Assembly: GCA_963809925.1 (NCBI GenBank)
Contig: CAWELH010000004.1
Span: 496,001-560,000 of the forward strand
Source: DASQZK01 sp963809925
GTDB taxonomy: Bacteria > Bacteroidota > Bacteroidia > Bacteroidales > GCA-2748055
Length of the DNA stretch: 64,000 nucleotides
Direction of reading: 5' to 3'
A program made the position numbers and the translations under genes. The notes under the pieces were generated by a model, which was not told where the DNA came from, ran no database searches, and saw only the letters and a list, made by a program, of their open reading frames with translations. Position 1 is the first letter of the stretch, and each line of letters begins with the position of its first letter. Below, piece after piece: positions 8,807-16,984 of this stretch.

Positions 8807-9715
8807 ATGCGACGGTTTCTGAGGGAATATTTTACCTTCACACGGTCTGAGGCACGGGTAATGCTTATATTATCCGGACTGATACTGTTTTTCATCCTGA
8901 TAAGAGTACACGGGCTAAATTTCAGCTTGGTACATGCTGCGGTTCGGGATGACCGGATGACAGAGGTCAACCAGTTTATTTCCGGCCTTGAAAGGCTTGC
9001 CCCAAAGCATGGCGGTGACAGTGAAGCCGGAATCATGAGGCAGGGCAGGCGGAGCCTCAAACCCGTAAGTTTCGACCCGAATACGGTGAAAGAGGATGAA
9101 TTGCTTCAAATGGGCCTGTCGGAATTTGTTGCCGGTAATATTATCCGGTATCGTGAAGCAGCCGGAAGATTTGCCCAGCCTGAAGACTTGTCAAAGATTT
9201 ACGGCCTTGGCACAGAGGAATTTAAAATGCTGAAGCCTTATGTTGTTATTGGCAATTCGTCAGACAGAACTCTGAAGGTGGAAGCGTCGTCCATCTCCTA
9301 CGGGAAAATGGATGATGCGTTTGTCGTTGAGATAAACTCGGCAGATTCCGAAGAGTTCAGACGGATCAATGGGATAGGGCCGACGCTTGCCGGCAGGATT
9401 ATAAAGTATAGAAATCTTTTGGGTGGTTTTTCAGCCGTATCGCAGCTTAGTGAGGTATATGGCATGTCTGACTCAGTGATCAGGATGAATGAAAACCATT
9501 TTCATGTTGATACTTCAGGTATCCGCAAATTATCGATCAGTAAGGCTGGATATTCGACCCTGTTGAGGCATCCTTATATTGAGAAGGACATCGTTGATGC
9601 AATGATGAAATACAGGGAATTTTCAAAGGAACAGGTGATTATGTCGGAATTTATCCATTCAGGTGTCATTCCTGATAGTATTTTAAGCCGGATATTGCCT
9701 TACCTTGACAAATAA
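8807..9715 (+). CDS. Helix-hairpin-helix (ComEA-like) membrane-anchored protein
   Basis: A 302-residue protein with one N-terminal membrane segment (MLILSGLILFFILI, about residues 20-35) and at least two helix-hairpin-helix DNA-binding units: one around GLSEFVAGNIIRYREAAGRF and a clearer one around INGIGPTLAGRIIKYRNLLG, with a related unit near the C-terminus. Such proteins resemble the DNA receptor ComEA, but a role in DNA uptake is only an inference; no other competence gene is nearby. ATG 8807 preferred over TTG 8801. Confidence 0.8.
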   Translation: MRRFLREYFTFTRSEARVMLILSGLILFFILIRVHGLNFSLVHAAVRDDRMTEVNQFISGLERLAPKHGGDSEAGIMRQGRRSLKPVSFDPNTVKEDELLQMGLSEFVAGNIIRYREAAGRFAQPEDLSKIYGLGTEEFKMLKPYVVIGNSSDRTLKVEASSISYGKMDDAFVVEINSADSEEFRRINGIGPTLAGRIIKYRNLLGGFSAVSQLSEVYGMSDSVIRMNENHFHVDTSGIRKLSISKAGYSTLLRHPYIEKDIVDAMMKYREFSKEQVIMSEFIHSGVIPDSILSRILPYLDK

Positions 9716-9872
9716 TGACTTTTTTAGTGAAAAAAATGGACTATGTGATTCTAAATTCTTAACTTGTGAGAATGACCAGACGGGGTGAGTAATATTGTAA
9801 TCACCTGTATAAAAGGCATATATCGTAAAAATCCTCCAGTTAAGATGGCTTAATTTTTTTTTTGTTATTTAG

Positions 9873-9903
9873 TTGATTTAGAAAAGTTGAATGTATAAAT
9901 TTG
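9873..9903 (+). promoter_or_regulatory. Promoter of rpsU
   Basis: -7 TAAATTTG at 9896-9903 with TTG at 9873-9875 as -33 box, spacer 20 bases. The rpsU ATG follows at 9931. Confidence 0.6.
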
Positions 9904-9930
9904 CGGCTCACAAAAATATCAGGTAAGATT

Positions 9931-10122
9931 ATGATAGTTATTCCTATTAAAGAAGGTGAGAATATCGAAAGAGCCTTAAAAAAATTCAAAAGAAAATTTG
10001 AAAAGACAGGCGTTGTCAAAGAACTGAGAAATCGCCAGGCGTATACAAAACCATCTGTCAACAAGAGACAGGAGAAGCTTCACGCCGTCTACATTCAGAA
10101 AATGCAGTTGGAGGAAGAGTAA
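9931..10122 (+). CDS. rpsU: 30S ribosomal protein S21
   Basis: Basic 63-residue protein of the small subunit platform that helps mRNA binding. The family pattern is clear: MIVIPIKEGENIERALKKFK, then RNRQAYTKPSVNKR. The ATG at 9931 fits the family length; a TTG at 9901 lies inside the promoter. xerC and hpf follow closely, probably in one operon. Confidence 0.95.
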   Translation: MIVIPIKEGENIERALKKFKRKFEKTGVVKELRNRQAYTKPSVNKRQEKLHAVYIQKMQLEEE

Positions 10123-10183
10123 CGTATTAATGCCTATACAGGGGAGAGCAGGAATTTTTTATTAAATGGTATTTTTCCTGCCT

Positions 10184-11089
10184 ATGTTGTATAAGGAAGT
10201 GTTTTTATCATACCTGCGCTTTGAGAAGCGCTATTCCGATCACACTATTAAATCATACGATAATGATTTAAGCCAGTTCCGGATCTTTTGCGAGAGTACG
10301 GGCACGGCTGATTTAGAATTTGATTCCGCACTTATCCGGCTCTGGGTTGTGTCTTTGCTTGAAAGCCATGTGACTCCCAGGACCATTCATCGTAAACTTT
10401 CCAGTCTTCGTTCTTATTCCCGTTTTCTTCTAAGGGAAGGGCACATCAAAACAAATCCACTCGATAAGGTGTTAAAACCAAAAATGAACAGGCGCATACC
10501 TCTGTTCATAGAGGAGGATCATCTTAATCATTTTCTGGATACATATGAATTCGGTACCGACTTCAAAGGTGTAAGGGACCGTCTGATCGTAGAAATCCTT
10601 TATCAGACCGGTATCCGCAGAAGTGAGCTTATCGGTCTTACCTTATTATCAATTGATTTAGATTCACTCCAACTGAAGGTCCTGGGAAAAAGGAATAAGG
10701 AGAGACTCGTTCCATTTGGCAATGATTTGGCAAACCTTATGAGCGAATACACAGCGTTGAGAACCAGTAATTTTCCAATGTGTAAGGAGGAGGCATTGTT
10801 GCTGACCGATTCGGGTTTGCCGCTTTATCCCAATCTCGTATACCGTGTTATAAACCGTTTTCTCCGGTTAGTCACAACCCTTGAGAAGAAAAGCCCCCAT
10901 ATACTAAGACATACTTTTGCGACTCACCTATTAAATAAAGGTGCAGATCTAAATGCTATTAAGGAATTGTTAGGTCATGCAAACCTCGGGGCTACTCAGG
11001 TTTATACTCATAACAGTTTTGAGAAACTAAAAAAAGTTTATAACAAGGCTCATCCAAGGGCCGACACAAAGAAAAGGAGGACGATATGA
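10184..11089 (+). CDS. xerC: Tyrosine recombinase XerC/XerD-like
   Basis: Site-specific recombinase of 301 residues, presumably resolving chromosome dimers at dif. The N-terminal SAM-like core-binding domain spans residues 1-90. The catalytic set is complete: R145 (TGIRRSE), K169, H239 and R242 (HILRHTFATHLL), H265 and nucleophile Y274 (QVYTH). The ATG at 10184 gives the family N-terminus; one at 10166 adds six residues. Its stop overlaps the start of hpf by four bases. The context (rpsU upstream, hpf downstream) is housekeeping, not phage or integron. Confidence 0.92.
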   Translation: MLYKEVFLSYLRFEKRYSDHTIKSYDNDLSQFRIFCESTGTADLEFDSALIRLWVVSLLESHVTPRTIHRKLSSLRSYSRFLLREGHIKTNPLDKVLKPKMNRRIPLFIEEDHLNHFLDTYEFGTDFKGVRDRLIVEILYQTGIRRSELIGLTLLSIDLDSLQLKVLGKRNKERLVPFGNDLANLMSEYTALRTSNFPMCKEEALLLTDSGLPLYPNLVYRVINRFLRLVTTLEKKSPHILRHTFATHLLNKGADLNAIKELLGHANLGATQVYTHNSFEKLKKVYNKAHPRADTKKRRTI

Positions 11090-11385
11090 ATATTAAAATT
11101 CATTCAATTCATTTTGATGCAGATCAGAAACTGCTCGATTTTATCAATTTAAGGCTTAAAAAGCTGTTACTCTTTTATGATGAAATCATTAATGCGGAAG
11201 TTTTTCTGAGATTGGAGAATGTGGATGACAAGGAAAATAAGGTCACGGAAATTAGGCTTGAGATTCGGGGTAACCCTGTTTTTGCTAAAAAGCAGAGCGA
11301 TTCCTTTGAAGAATCCACCGACAATGTTATCGAGGCACTACGCCGGCAATTGCAGAAGCACAAAGGGAAAGTGAGGCGTGTCTGA
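11086..11385 (+). CDS. hpf: Ribosome hibernation-promoting factor (HPF/RaiA family)
   Basis: Short-form (99-residue) S30AE-domain protein that binds the decoding centre of idle 30S subunits and favours inactive ribosomes. Visible pattern: IHFDADQKLLDFINLRLKKL, then EIRLEIRGNPVFAKKQSDSFEESTDNV-type segments. Translationally coupled to xerC (ATGA overlap) and preceded by an unusually strong AAGGAGG at 11074-11080, five bases before the ATG; this phylum seldom uses such sites. Confidence 0.92.
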   Translation: MNIKIHSIHFDADQKLLDFINLRLKKLLLFYDEIINAEVFLRLENVDDKENKVTEIRLEIRGNPVFAKKQSDSFEESTDNVIEALRRQLQKHKGKVRRV

Positions 11386-11410
11386 CGCCGGGAAAAATAT
11401 GAAGGATATT

Positions 11411-11442
11411 TTTGTGATATAATTAAAATATTTATACATTTG
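11411..11442 (+). promoter_or_regulatory. Strong promoter before tRNA-Thr / tuf region
   Basis: TTTG at 11411-11414, 20-base spacer, TACATTTG at 11435-11442: a textbook Bacteroidota sigma-ABfr promoter. The first tRNA begins 44 bases downstream. Confidence 0.7.
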
Positions 11443-11485
11443 CAAACCGTTTTCCGGGGGTACATCCCCCGGTTGTACTCTAAAA

Positions 11486-11559
11486 GCCGATGTAGCTCAG
11501 CTGGTCAGAGCAGCTGATTTGTAATCAGCAGGTCGTGGGTTCGAATCCCTCCATCGGCT
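11486..11559 (+). tRNA. tRNA-Thr (UGU)
   Basis: Full cloverleaf of 74 bases: acceptor GCCGATG/CATCGGC, D arm with TAGCTCAG, anticodon stem GCTGA/TCAGC with loop TTTGTAA (anticodon TGT), T arm with GGTTCGAAT. CCA is not encoded. Confidence 0.95.
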
Positions 11560-11710
11560 CCTGTCGAATGAAAACCGTTCTTAAAAATAATGAATTTCCA
11601 GGGAGCATATTTTATCCAAAAAGTACTGTTGGCTCCAGATTCATAATCATGTTTGAAGCCTTAAATAGATGCTTGTAAAAAGCATCTGGACAAGGGCAGA
11701 ATGACAGGAG

Positions 11711-11735
11711 AAAAGGGAGTAAGAATCCCTTTTTT
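11711..11735 (+). terminator. Terminator after tRNA-Thr
   Basis: AAAAGGGA (11711-11718), loop GTAAGAA, TCCCTTTT (11726-11733) continuing into T residues. The rest of the 11560-11862 interval holds no gene I can see. Confidence 0.55.
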
Positions 11736-11820
11736 GTTACTACTTTTGCTCTGTTTTTTTTCCGGCTGAAAAATTGTAAATAAAATAATTTCAGTTCTTA
11801 AATTATTGGAAAAAATTCTG

Positions 11821-11828
11821 TATCTTTG
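11821..11828 (+). promoter_or_regulatory. -7 element before tRNA-Tyr
   Basis: TATCTTTG matches TAnnTTTG, 34 bases before the tRNA. Together with the terminator at 11711 it suggests a new transcription unit. No clear -33 box. Confidence 0.45.
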
Positions 11829-11862
11829 CAAGCCTTTGAAATACGTGATAAAACATAATAAA

Positions 11863-11944
11863 GGGGAGATACCAAAGCGGTCAACTGGGGCAGACTGTAA
11901 ATCTGTTGGCAAAGCCTTCGGAGGTTCGAATCCTCCTCTCCCCA
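11863..11944 (+). tRNA. tRNA-Tyr (GUA)
   Basis: Class II tRNA of 82 bases with a long variable arm. Acceptor GGGGAGA/TCTCCCC, anticodon loop CTGTAAA (GTA), T arm GAGGTTCGAATCCTC. Confidence 0.95.
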
Positions 11945-12035
11945 CTAAAGTGTGGATTTGGGAAATGAAACCCCATTTTCACACTTAATATGTTTAAAAA
12001 TTGTCATGACTGGCGAAGGATTGCGAACGATACAA

Positions 12036-12108
12036 GCGGGAATAGCTCAGTTGGTAGAGCACAACCCTTCCAAGGTTGGGGTCGCGAGTTCGAGCCTCGT
12101 TTCCCGCT
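12036..12108 (+). tRNA. tRNA-Gly (UCC)
   Basis: 73 bases. Acceptor GCGGGAA/TTCCCGC, D arm TAGCTCAGTTGGTAGAGC, anticodon loop CTTCCAA (TCC), T loop TTCGAGC. Confidence 0.95.
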
Positions 12109-12184
12109 CTGGAAATTTTAAAAGAGGTATTATACTGTAACCAGGCAAAGGGCCGGAATACCTTTAACGTTCTTAAAATATTGA

Positions 12185-12373
12185 ATGAAGGTAAATGTAC
12201 CGGTTGCACCTGTAACTTTTGAGGTTGCAGATGATAACCGGGATTCTTCAGGTGTGGATCTTACGGTGATGCAAAATGGTAAAAATACGTTGTGATCCAC
12301 CGGAAAGGCAGATGGCGTTCAGGATTATTATCCCGACCCTGGTACACCTGGCCCGGCATCATCAGTATAGCTG
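12185..12373 (+). pseudogene. Possible gene remnant between tRNA genes
   Basis: An ATG at 12185 opens 36 codons ending in TGA at 12293-12295; the same frame then reads on for another 25 codons to a TAG. The peptide (VPVAPVTFEVADDNRDSSG ... GVQDYYPDPGTPGPASS) looks like an exported beta-sandwich protein rather than random sequence, but I recognise no family and there is no signal peptide. It could be a decayed fragment or chance. The remainder of 12109-12394 shows nothing else. Confidence 0.25.
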
Positions 12374-12394
12374 GTGTTGCAGGGAGTTAAAATG

Positions 12395-12466
12395 GCCGAT
12401 GTAGCTCAGGGGTAGAGCGTTTCCTTGGTAAGGAAGAGGTCAGGGGTTCAATTCCCCTCATCGGCT
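12395..12466 (+). tRNA. tRNA-Thr (GGU)
   Basis: 72 bases. Acceptor GCCGATG/CATCGGC, anticodon stem TTTCC/GGAAG with loop TTGGTAA (GGT), T arm GGGGTTCAATTCCCC. Sits 67 bases before tuf. Confidence 0.95.
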
Positions 12467-12533
12467 CAAAAGGAGCAACAGAGAGACTTTAAAAATAATG
12501 TTTAATAAAAATCTATAAATTAATATTTGAGTT

Positions 12534-13721
12534 ATGGCTAAAGAAAAATTTGATAGGTCTAAACCTCATGTTAACATTGGTACCATCGGCCACGTTGACC
12601 ATGGTAAAACAACCTTAACCGCTGCTATCACACAGGTACTGGCCAAAAAAGGTCTGTCGGAAATCAGAAGCTTCGATTCTATTGACAATGCTCCGGAAGA
12701 AAAAGAAAGAGGTATTACTATCAATACAGCTCACGTAGAATATCAGACTGCAAACCGGCACTATGCTCATGTAGACTGCCCGGGTCACGCTGACTACGTT
12801 AAAAACATGGTTACTGGTGCTGCCCAAATGGACGGTGCTATTCTTGTTGTAGCAGGTACTGATGGTCCTATGCCTCAGACCCGTGAACATATCCTTCTCG
12901 CAAGGCAGGTGAATGTTCCTAAGATTGTTGTCTTCCTGAACAAAGTTGACCTTGTTGACGACCCTGAGCTTCTCGAACTCGTTGAAATGGAAGTTCGTGA
13001 ACTCCTCGATTTCTATGAATTCGACGGTGCTAACGCACCTGTTATCCACGGATCAGCACTTGGTGCACTCAATGGTGAAGAAAAGTGGGAAGATATAGTT
13101 ATGGAACTCATGGACGCTGTTGATGAGTATATTCCAATACCTCCACGCGACATTGAAAAGCCATTCCTGATGCCTGTTGAAGACGTATTCTCCATTACCG
13201 GTCGTGGTACTGTAGCTACCGGCAGGATAGAGCTCGGCATTGTCAATACATCAGAAACCGTTGAAATCATCGGTCTTGGTGCAGAGAAAATGAAAACCGT
13301 TATTACAGGTGTTGAAATGTTCCGTAAGATCCTTGACCGTGGTGAAGCTGGTGACAACGTTGGTCTCCTGCTCAGAGGTGTCGACAAGAAAGATATCAAA
13401 AGAGGTATGGTTATCGCCAAACCCGGATCCATCACTCCTCATACCGTTTTCAAGGCTGAAGTATACGTACTGAAGAAAGAAGAAGGCGGACGTCACACCC
13501 CGTTCCACAACCACTACCGTCCGCAGTTCTACCTCAGGACGCTTGACGTAACGGGTGAAATCATGCTTCCGGAAGGAACCGAAATGGTTATGCCTGGTGA
13601 TAATGTTACCATCACGGTAAACCTTATCTATCCGGTAGCCATCAACCAGGGACTGCGTTTTGCAATCCGTGAAGGTGGACGGACAGTTGGTGCCGGTCAG
13701 GTTATCGAAATCGTTGAATAA
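12534..13721 (+). CDS. tuf: Elongation factor Tu
   Basis: GTPase that delivers aminoacyl-tRNA to the ribosome; 395 residues, the usual length. G1 GHVDHGKT (residues 19-26), switch region RGITINTAHVEY, G3 DCPGHADY, G4 NKVD, domain II ITGRGTVATGRIE and the C-terminal GGRTVGAGQV are all present. Flanked by tRNA genes, the normal Bacteroidota arrangement. Confidence 0.98.
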   Translation: MAKEKFDRSKPHVNIGTIGHVDHGKTTLTAAITQVLAKKGLSEIRSFDSIDNAPEEKERGITINTAHVEYQTANRHYAHVDCPGHADYVKNMVTGAAQMDGAILVVAGTDGPMPQTREHILLARQVNVPKIVVFLNKVDLVDDPELLELVEMEVRELLDFYEFDGANAPVIHGSALGALNGEEKWEDIVMELMDAVDEYIPIPPRDIEKPFLMPVEDVFSITGRGTVATGRIELGIVNTSETVEIIGLGAEKMKTVITGVEMFRKILDRGEAGDNVGLLLRGVDKKDIKRGMVIAKPGSITPHTVFKAEVYVLKKEEGGRHTPFHNHYRPQFYLRTLDVTGEIMLPEGTEMVMPGDNVTITVNLIYPVAINQGLRFAIREGGRTVGAGQVIEIVE

Positions 13722-13780
13722 TAACCATTAACCTTTGGTTCAGATTAACTTCTGAACCTGTTCGTCTTGTATAGACTAAC

Positions 13781-13856
13781 ACGGGTGTAGCTCAGTTGGT
13801 AGAGCACTGGTCTCCAAAACCAGGTGTCGGGCGTTCGAGTCGCTCCTCCCGTGCCA
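13781..13856 (+). tRNA. tRNA-Trp (CCA)
   Basis: 73 bases plus an encoded CCA (13854-13856), the only one of the five tRNAs here with it. Anticodon loop CTCCAAA (CCA). Acceptor ACGGGTG against CTCCCGT leaves one T-T mismatch at the sixth pair. Confidence 0.93.
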
Positions 13857-13867
13857 ATTAACGGTGT

Positions 13868-14062
13868 ATGAGAAAAATTAGGATTTACCTTCAGGAAGCT
13901 TATAATGAACTAATCCATAAAGTGACCTGGCCTTCGTGGAAAGAACTCCAAAGTAGTGCCATCGTGGTAATGATTGCAACACTTATCATCGCCATGGTCA
14001 TCTTCTTGATGGATATCAGTTTCCAGAATTTGCTGAAACTTATTTATAAATCTTTCTTTTAA
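13868..14062 (+). CDS. secE: Preprotein translocase subunit SecE
   Basis: Single-span short SecE of 64 residues. The amphipathic helix carries the conserved VTWPSWKEL, followed by the membrane helix SSAIVVMIATLIIAMVIFLMD. Clamps SecY in the inner membrane. Precedes nusG as in most bacteria. Confidence 0.95.
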   Translation: MRKIRIYLQEAYNELIHKVTWPSWKELQSSAIVVMIATLIIAMVIFLMDISFQNLLKLIYKSFF

Positions 14063-14075
14063 TCGGGGGAAATAA

Positions 14076-14630
14076 ATGAGCGATATTGAAAAGAAATGGT
14101 ATGTGCTCAGAGCCATTGGTGGGAAAGAAAAAAAAGTCAAAGAATATATCGAAAGTGAAGTGTCCCGTCTGGGTCTTTCGGACTATATTTCTCAGGTTTT
14201 AATTCCCACTGAAAAGGTCTACCAGATCAGAAATGGTAAGAAAATCAGCAAGGAAAGAAATTACTTTCCGGGCTATGTCCTTATCGAAGCTGCACTGGTG
14301 GGCGAGATCCCCCATATGCTCAGAAATATTACCAACGTGATCGGATTTCTCGGATCTAAAAGCAACGAGGATGAAGCTACACCGCTGAGACAGAGTGAAG
14401 TTAATCGCATCCTCGGAAAAGTCGACGAACTCGCTGCTACTGATGAAGAAATAAATGTTCCCTTCTTTATAGGGGAAACCGTTAAAGTTATTGACGGCCC
14501 CTTTAACAGTTTTACAGGTGTGATCGAAGAAGTTAACGAAGAAAAAAAGAAACTTAAAGTAATGGTTAAAATCTTCGGAAGAAAGACACCCCTTGAACTG
14601 AGTTTTATGCAAGTCGAAAAAGAAAGTTAA
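14076..14630 (+). CDS. nusG: Transcription termination/antitermination protein NusG
   Basis: 184 residues. NGN domain (KKWYVLRAIGGKEKKVKEYI ... FPGYVLIEA) then a linker and the C-terminal KOW domain (GETVKVIDGPFNSFTGVIEEV). Binds RNA polymerase and couples it to Rho or the ribosome. Starts 13 bases after secE. Confidence 0.97.
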   Translation: MSDIEKKWYVLRAIGGKEKKVKEYIESEVSRLGLSDYISQVLIPTEKVYQIRNGKKISKERNYFPGYVLIEAALVGEIPHMLRNITNVIGFLGSKSNEDEATPLRQSEVNRILGKVDELAATDEEINVPFFIGETVKVIDGPFNSFTGVIEEVNEEKKKLKVMVKIFGRKTPLELSFMQVEKES

Positions 14631-14739
14631 TCAAACAAAAATATTCAATCCCGGTTGATGATTGTATATCCCCCGAATGCTTCCTATATGGTTGTCAAAT
14701 GGATTGATGAACCGGTAATCTGAAAAACAATAATAGATC

Positions 14740-15183
14740 ATGGCAAAAGAAGTAGAAGGCTTGATCAAATTACAGATTCGTGGTAGCGCTGCCAATCCTT
14801 CACCTCCGGTCGGACCGGCTCTTGGTGCGAAAGGCGTCAATATCATGGAATTCTGTAAACAGTTCAACGCCAGAACACAGGAACAGGCAGGTAAATTATT
14901 ACCTGTTGTTATTACTGTTTATAGTGATAAGTCATTCGATTTTGTTGTTAAGACTCCACCGGTTGCAGTCCAATTATTGGAATTGGCAAAACTGAAGTCA
15001 GGCTCTGCTGAGCCTAATCGCCAGAAAATAGCTTCGGTAACCTGGGATCAGATCCGTCAGATTGCAGAAGCAAAAATGCCTGACCTTAATTGCTTTACCA
15101 TTGAATCTGCAATGAAAATGGTTGCCGGAACTGCAAGGAGTATGGGGATCACTGTCAAAGGTGCTTTTCCCGCAAAAACTTAA
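14740..15183 (+). CDS. rplK: 50S ribosomal protein L11
   Basis: 147 residues, family length. Opens EVEGLIKLQIRGSAANPSPP, contains PVGPALGAKGVNIMEFCKQFN and ends with the RNA-binding domain (GTARSMGITVKG). Forms the GTPase-associated centre with 23S rRNA. First gene of the rplKAJL-rpoBC run. Confidence 0.98.
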   Translation: MAKEVEGLIKLQIRGSAANPSPPVGPALGAKGVNIMEFCKQFNARTQEQAGKLLPVVITVYSDKSFDFVVKTPPVAVQLLELAKLKSGSAEPNRQKIASVTWDQIRQIAEAKMPDLNCFTIESAMKMVAGTARSMGITVKGAFPAKT

Positions 15184-15195
15184 CAAATTAGAAAG

Positions 15196-15891
15196 ATGAC
15201 TAAATTAACAAAAAACAGGAAGTCAGCTTTGGATAAGATGGAAGAGGGAAAACTATACCCCCTGTCTGAAGCGGCTCAACTGGTAAAGGATATATCAAGC
15301 GCAAAATTCGATGCGTCAATCGACCTCGATGTAAGGCTTGGTGTTGACCCCAGGAAAGCCAACCAGATGGTTCGAGGTGTTGTCACTCTCCCTCATGGTA
15401 CCGGAAAACTGACCCGCGTTCTAGTCCTTTGTACTCCCGATAAGGAAGAAGAGGCCAAAGAAGCGGGGGCTGATTACGTCGGACTCGATGATTACGTGGA
15501 AAAGATTGAAAAAGGATGGACCGACATCGACGTGATCATTACTATGCCTCCAGTCATGGCAAAAATCGGGAAACTCGGTAGAATCCTCGGCCCCCGCGGG
15601 CTGATGCCTAACCCGAAAAGCGGAACGGTAACAATGGAAATCGGTAAAGCCGTTAAGGAAGTGAAAATGGGTAAGATCGACTTCAAGGTCGATAAATTTG
15701 GAATCGTCCATACTTCCATCGGTAAGGTTTCCTTTAACCACGACCAGATCTCGGAAAATGCCAGAGAGTTTATCGGCATGATCGTTAAACTCAAACCGAC
15801 AGCGGCAAAAGGTACCTATATCAAATCAATCTATATGTCCAGTACAATGAGTCCCGGAATAAAGATTGACGCTAAAGCAATTGACGTATAA
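15196..15891 (+). CDS. rplA: 50S ribosomal protein L1
   Basis: 231 residues with the L1 signature near residues 120-140 (IGKLGRILGPRGLMPNPKSG). Builds the L1 stalk; in many bacteria it also represses its own operon. Starts 12 bases after rplK. Confidence 0.98.
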   Translation: MTKLTKNRKSALDKMEEGKLYPLSEAAQLVKDISSAKFDASIDLDVRLGVDPRKANQMVRGVVTLPHGTGKLTRVLVLCTPDKEEEAKEAGADYVGLDDYVEKIEKGWTDIDVIITMPPVMAKIGKLGRILGPRGLMPNPKSGTVTMEIGKAVKEVKMGKIDFKVDKFGIVHTSIGKVSFNHDQISENAREFIGMIVKLKPTAAKGTYIKSIYMSSTMSPGIKIDAKAIDV

Positions 15892-15914
15892 TTTAAAGCG
15901 CTAATCTCAGAATT

Positions 15915-16439
15915 ATGAGAAGAGAAGAAAAGGACCTAAGAATCGAAGACCTGAGAAAACAACTTTCCGGATCCAAGCATTTCTACCTGGCTGATACCTC
16001 TGAACTCAATGCAGAGGAAACATCCAAGTTGAGAAGGAAATGCTTCGAAAAGGAGATCACTTTACTCGTGGTCAAGAACACACTCCTGAAAAAAGCGCTG
16101 GAGAAAATGGAAGGTGATTATGAACTAATTTATCCGGTTCTTGAAAACCCGACCTCTATCTTGTTCTGTGAGACAGGTAACACACCGGCGAAACTCATCA
16201 AAGAATTTCGCAGAACTCACGAAAAACCCTTGCTCAAAGCCGCATATGTTGAGGAATCCATTTATGTTGGCGATGAACAACTGGAAGCACTCTCCAGCCT
16301 TAAATCCAAGGAAGAGCTTATCGGTGACGTACTGATGCTACTGCAATCACCGATGAAAGGCGTATTATCCGCACTTTCATCCAGCAGCACCAAACTAGCC
16401 GGCGCTCTTAAAACATTATCAGAAAAATCAGAAAATTAA
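15915..16439 (+). CDS. rplJ: 50S ribosomal protein L10
   Basis: 174 residues. The N-terminal rRNA-binding domain (DTSELNAEETSKLRRK, VVKNTLLKKALE) is followed by the C-terminal helix that carries L7/L12 dimers (ALSSSSTKLAGALKTLSEK). Lies between rplA and rplL. Confidence 0.97.
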   Translation: MRREEKDLRIEDLRKQLSGSKHFYLADTSELNAEETSKLRRKCFEKEITLLVVKNTLLKKALEKMEGDYELIYPVLENPTSILFCETGNTPAKLIKEFRRTHEKPLLKAAYVEESIYVGDEQLEALSSLKSKEELIGDVLMLLQSPMKGVLSALSSSSTKLAGALKTLSEKSEN

Positions 16440-16463
16440 TTTCAACAAAAATTTCATAAAAAA

Positions 16464-16841
16464 ATGGCAGACGTTAAAGCACTCGCAGGTCAGTTAGTAG
16501 AATTAACTGTTAAGGAAGTAAATGAATTACTCGGTATCCTTAAAGATGAGTACGGTATTGAACCTGCTGCCGCAGCTGTTGCCGTTGCCGGCCCTGCTGG
16601 CGGTGGTGAAGCAGCCGTTGCTCAAGAACAAACTTCATTCGATGTCATATTAAAATCACCCGGTGGAGCTAAACTTCAGATCGTTAAACTTGTTAAAGAA
16701 TTAACGGGTCTTGGACTAAAAGAAGCAAAAGCCGTGGTTGACTCCGCACCGGCACCTGTAAAAGAAGGTGTCACCAAAGATGAAGCTGAATCTGTAAAAT
16801 CTCAATTAGAAGAAGCAGGAGCAGAAGTTGAACTTAAATAA
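16464..16841 (+). CDS. rplL: 50S ribosomal protein L7/L12
   Basis: 125 residues: N-terminal dimerisation domain, Ala/Gly-rich hinge (PAAAAVAVAGPAGGGEAA), and C-terminal domain with TSFDVILKSPGGAKLQIVKLVKEL and the GLKEAKAVVDSAP factor-binding helix. Confidence 0.98.
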   Translation: MADVKALAGQLVELTVKEVNELLGILKDEYGIEPAAAAVAVAGPAGGGEAAVAQEQTSFDVILKSPGGAKLQIVKLVKELTGLGLKEAKAVVDSAPAPVKEGVTKDEAESVKSQLEEAGAEVELK

Positions 16842-16889
16842 CGGTAATAAATTCTACCTTACTGGGTTTAGGATCCCTACCGGCTAGAC

Positions 16890-16914
16890 CTGACAGGTTT
16901 AAAAAACCTGTCAG
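16890..16914 (+). promoter_or_regulatory. Perfect hairpin between rplL and rpoB
   Basis: CTGACAGGTTT (16890-16900), AAA, AAACCTGTCAG (16904-16914): 11 perfect pairs with no U tract afterwards. The position is that of the attenuator/processing region between rplL and rpoB in other bacteria, so partial termination or RNA processing is plausible. The core is shared with the palindrome at 191-209. Confidence 0.55.
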
Positions 16915-16984
16915 ATTAGCCATGGGGAACCTAAGCCTTTTTGCTGTTTTATTATTTTAAGTTCGAAATAATTTCTTTACATAC

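Noticed and set aside
10184..11089. Xer recombinase as an integrase of a mobile element
   Set aside because: It sits in the conserved rpsU-xerC-hpf housekeeping order; no att-like repeats or cargo genes were seen near the tRNA cluster.
11948..11986. Hairpin AAGTGTG/CACACTT between tRNA-Tyr and tRNA-Gly as terminator
   Set aside because: No U tract follows; more likely a processing structure in a shared transcript or chance.
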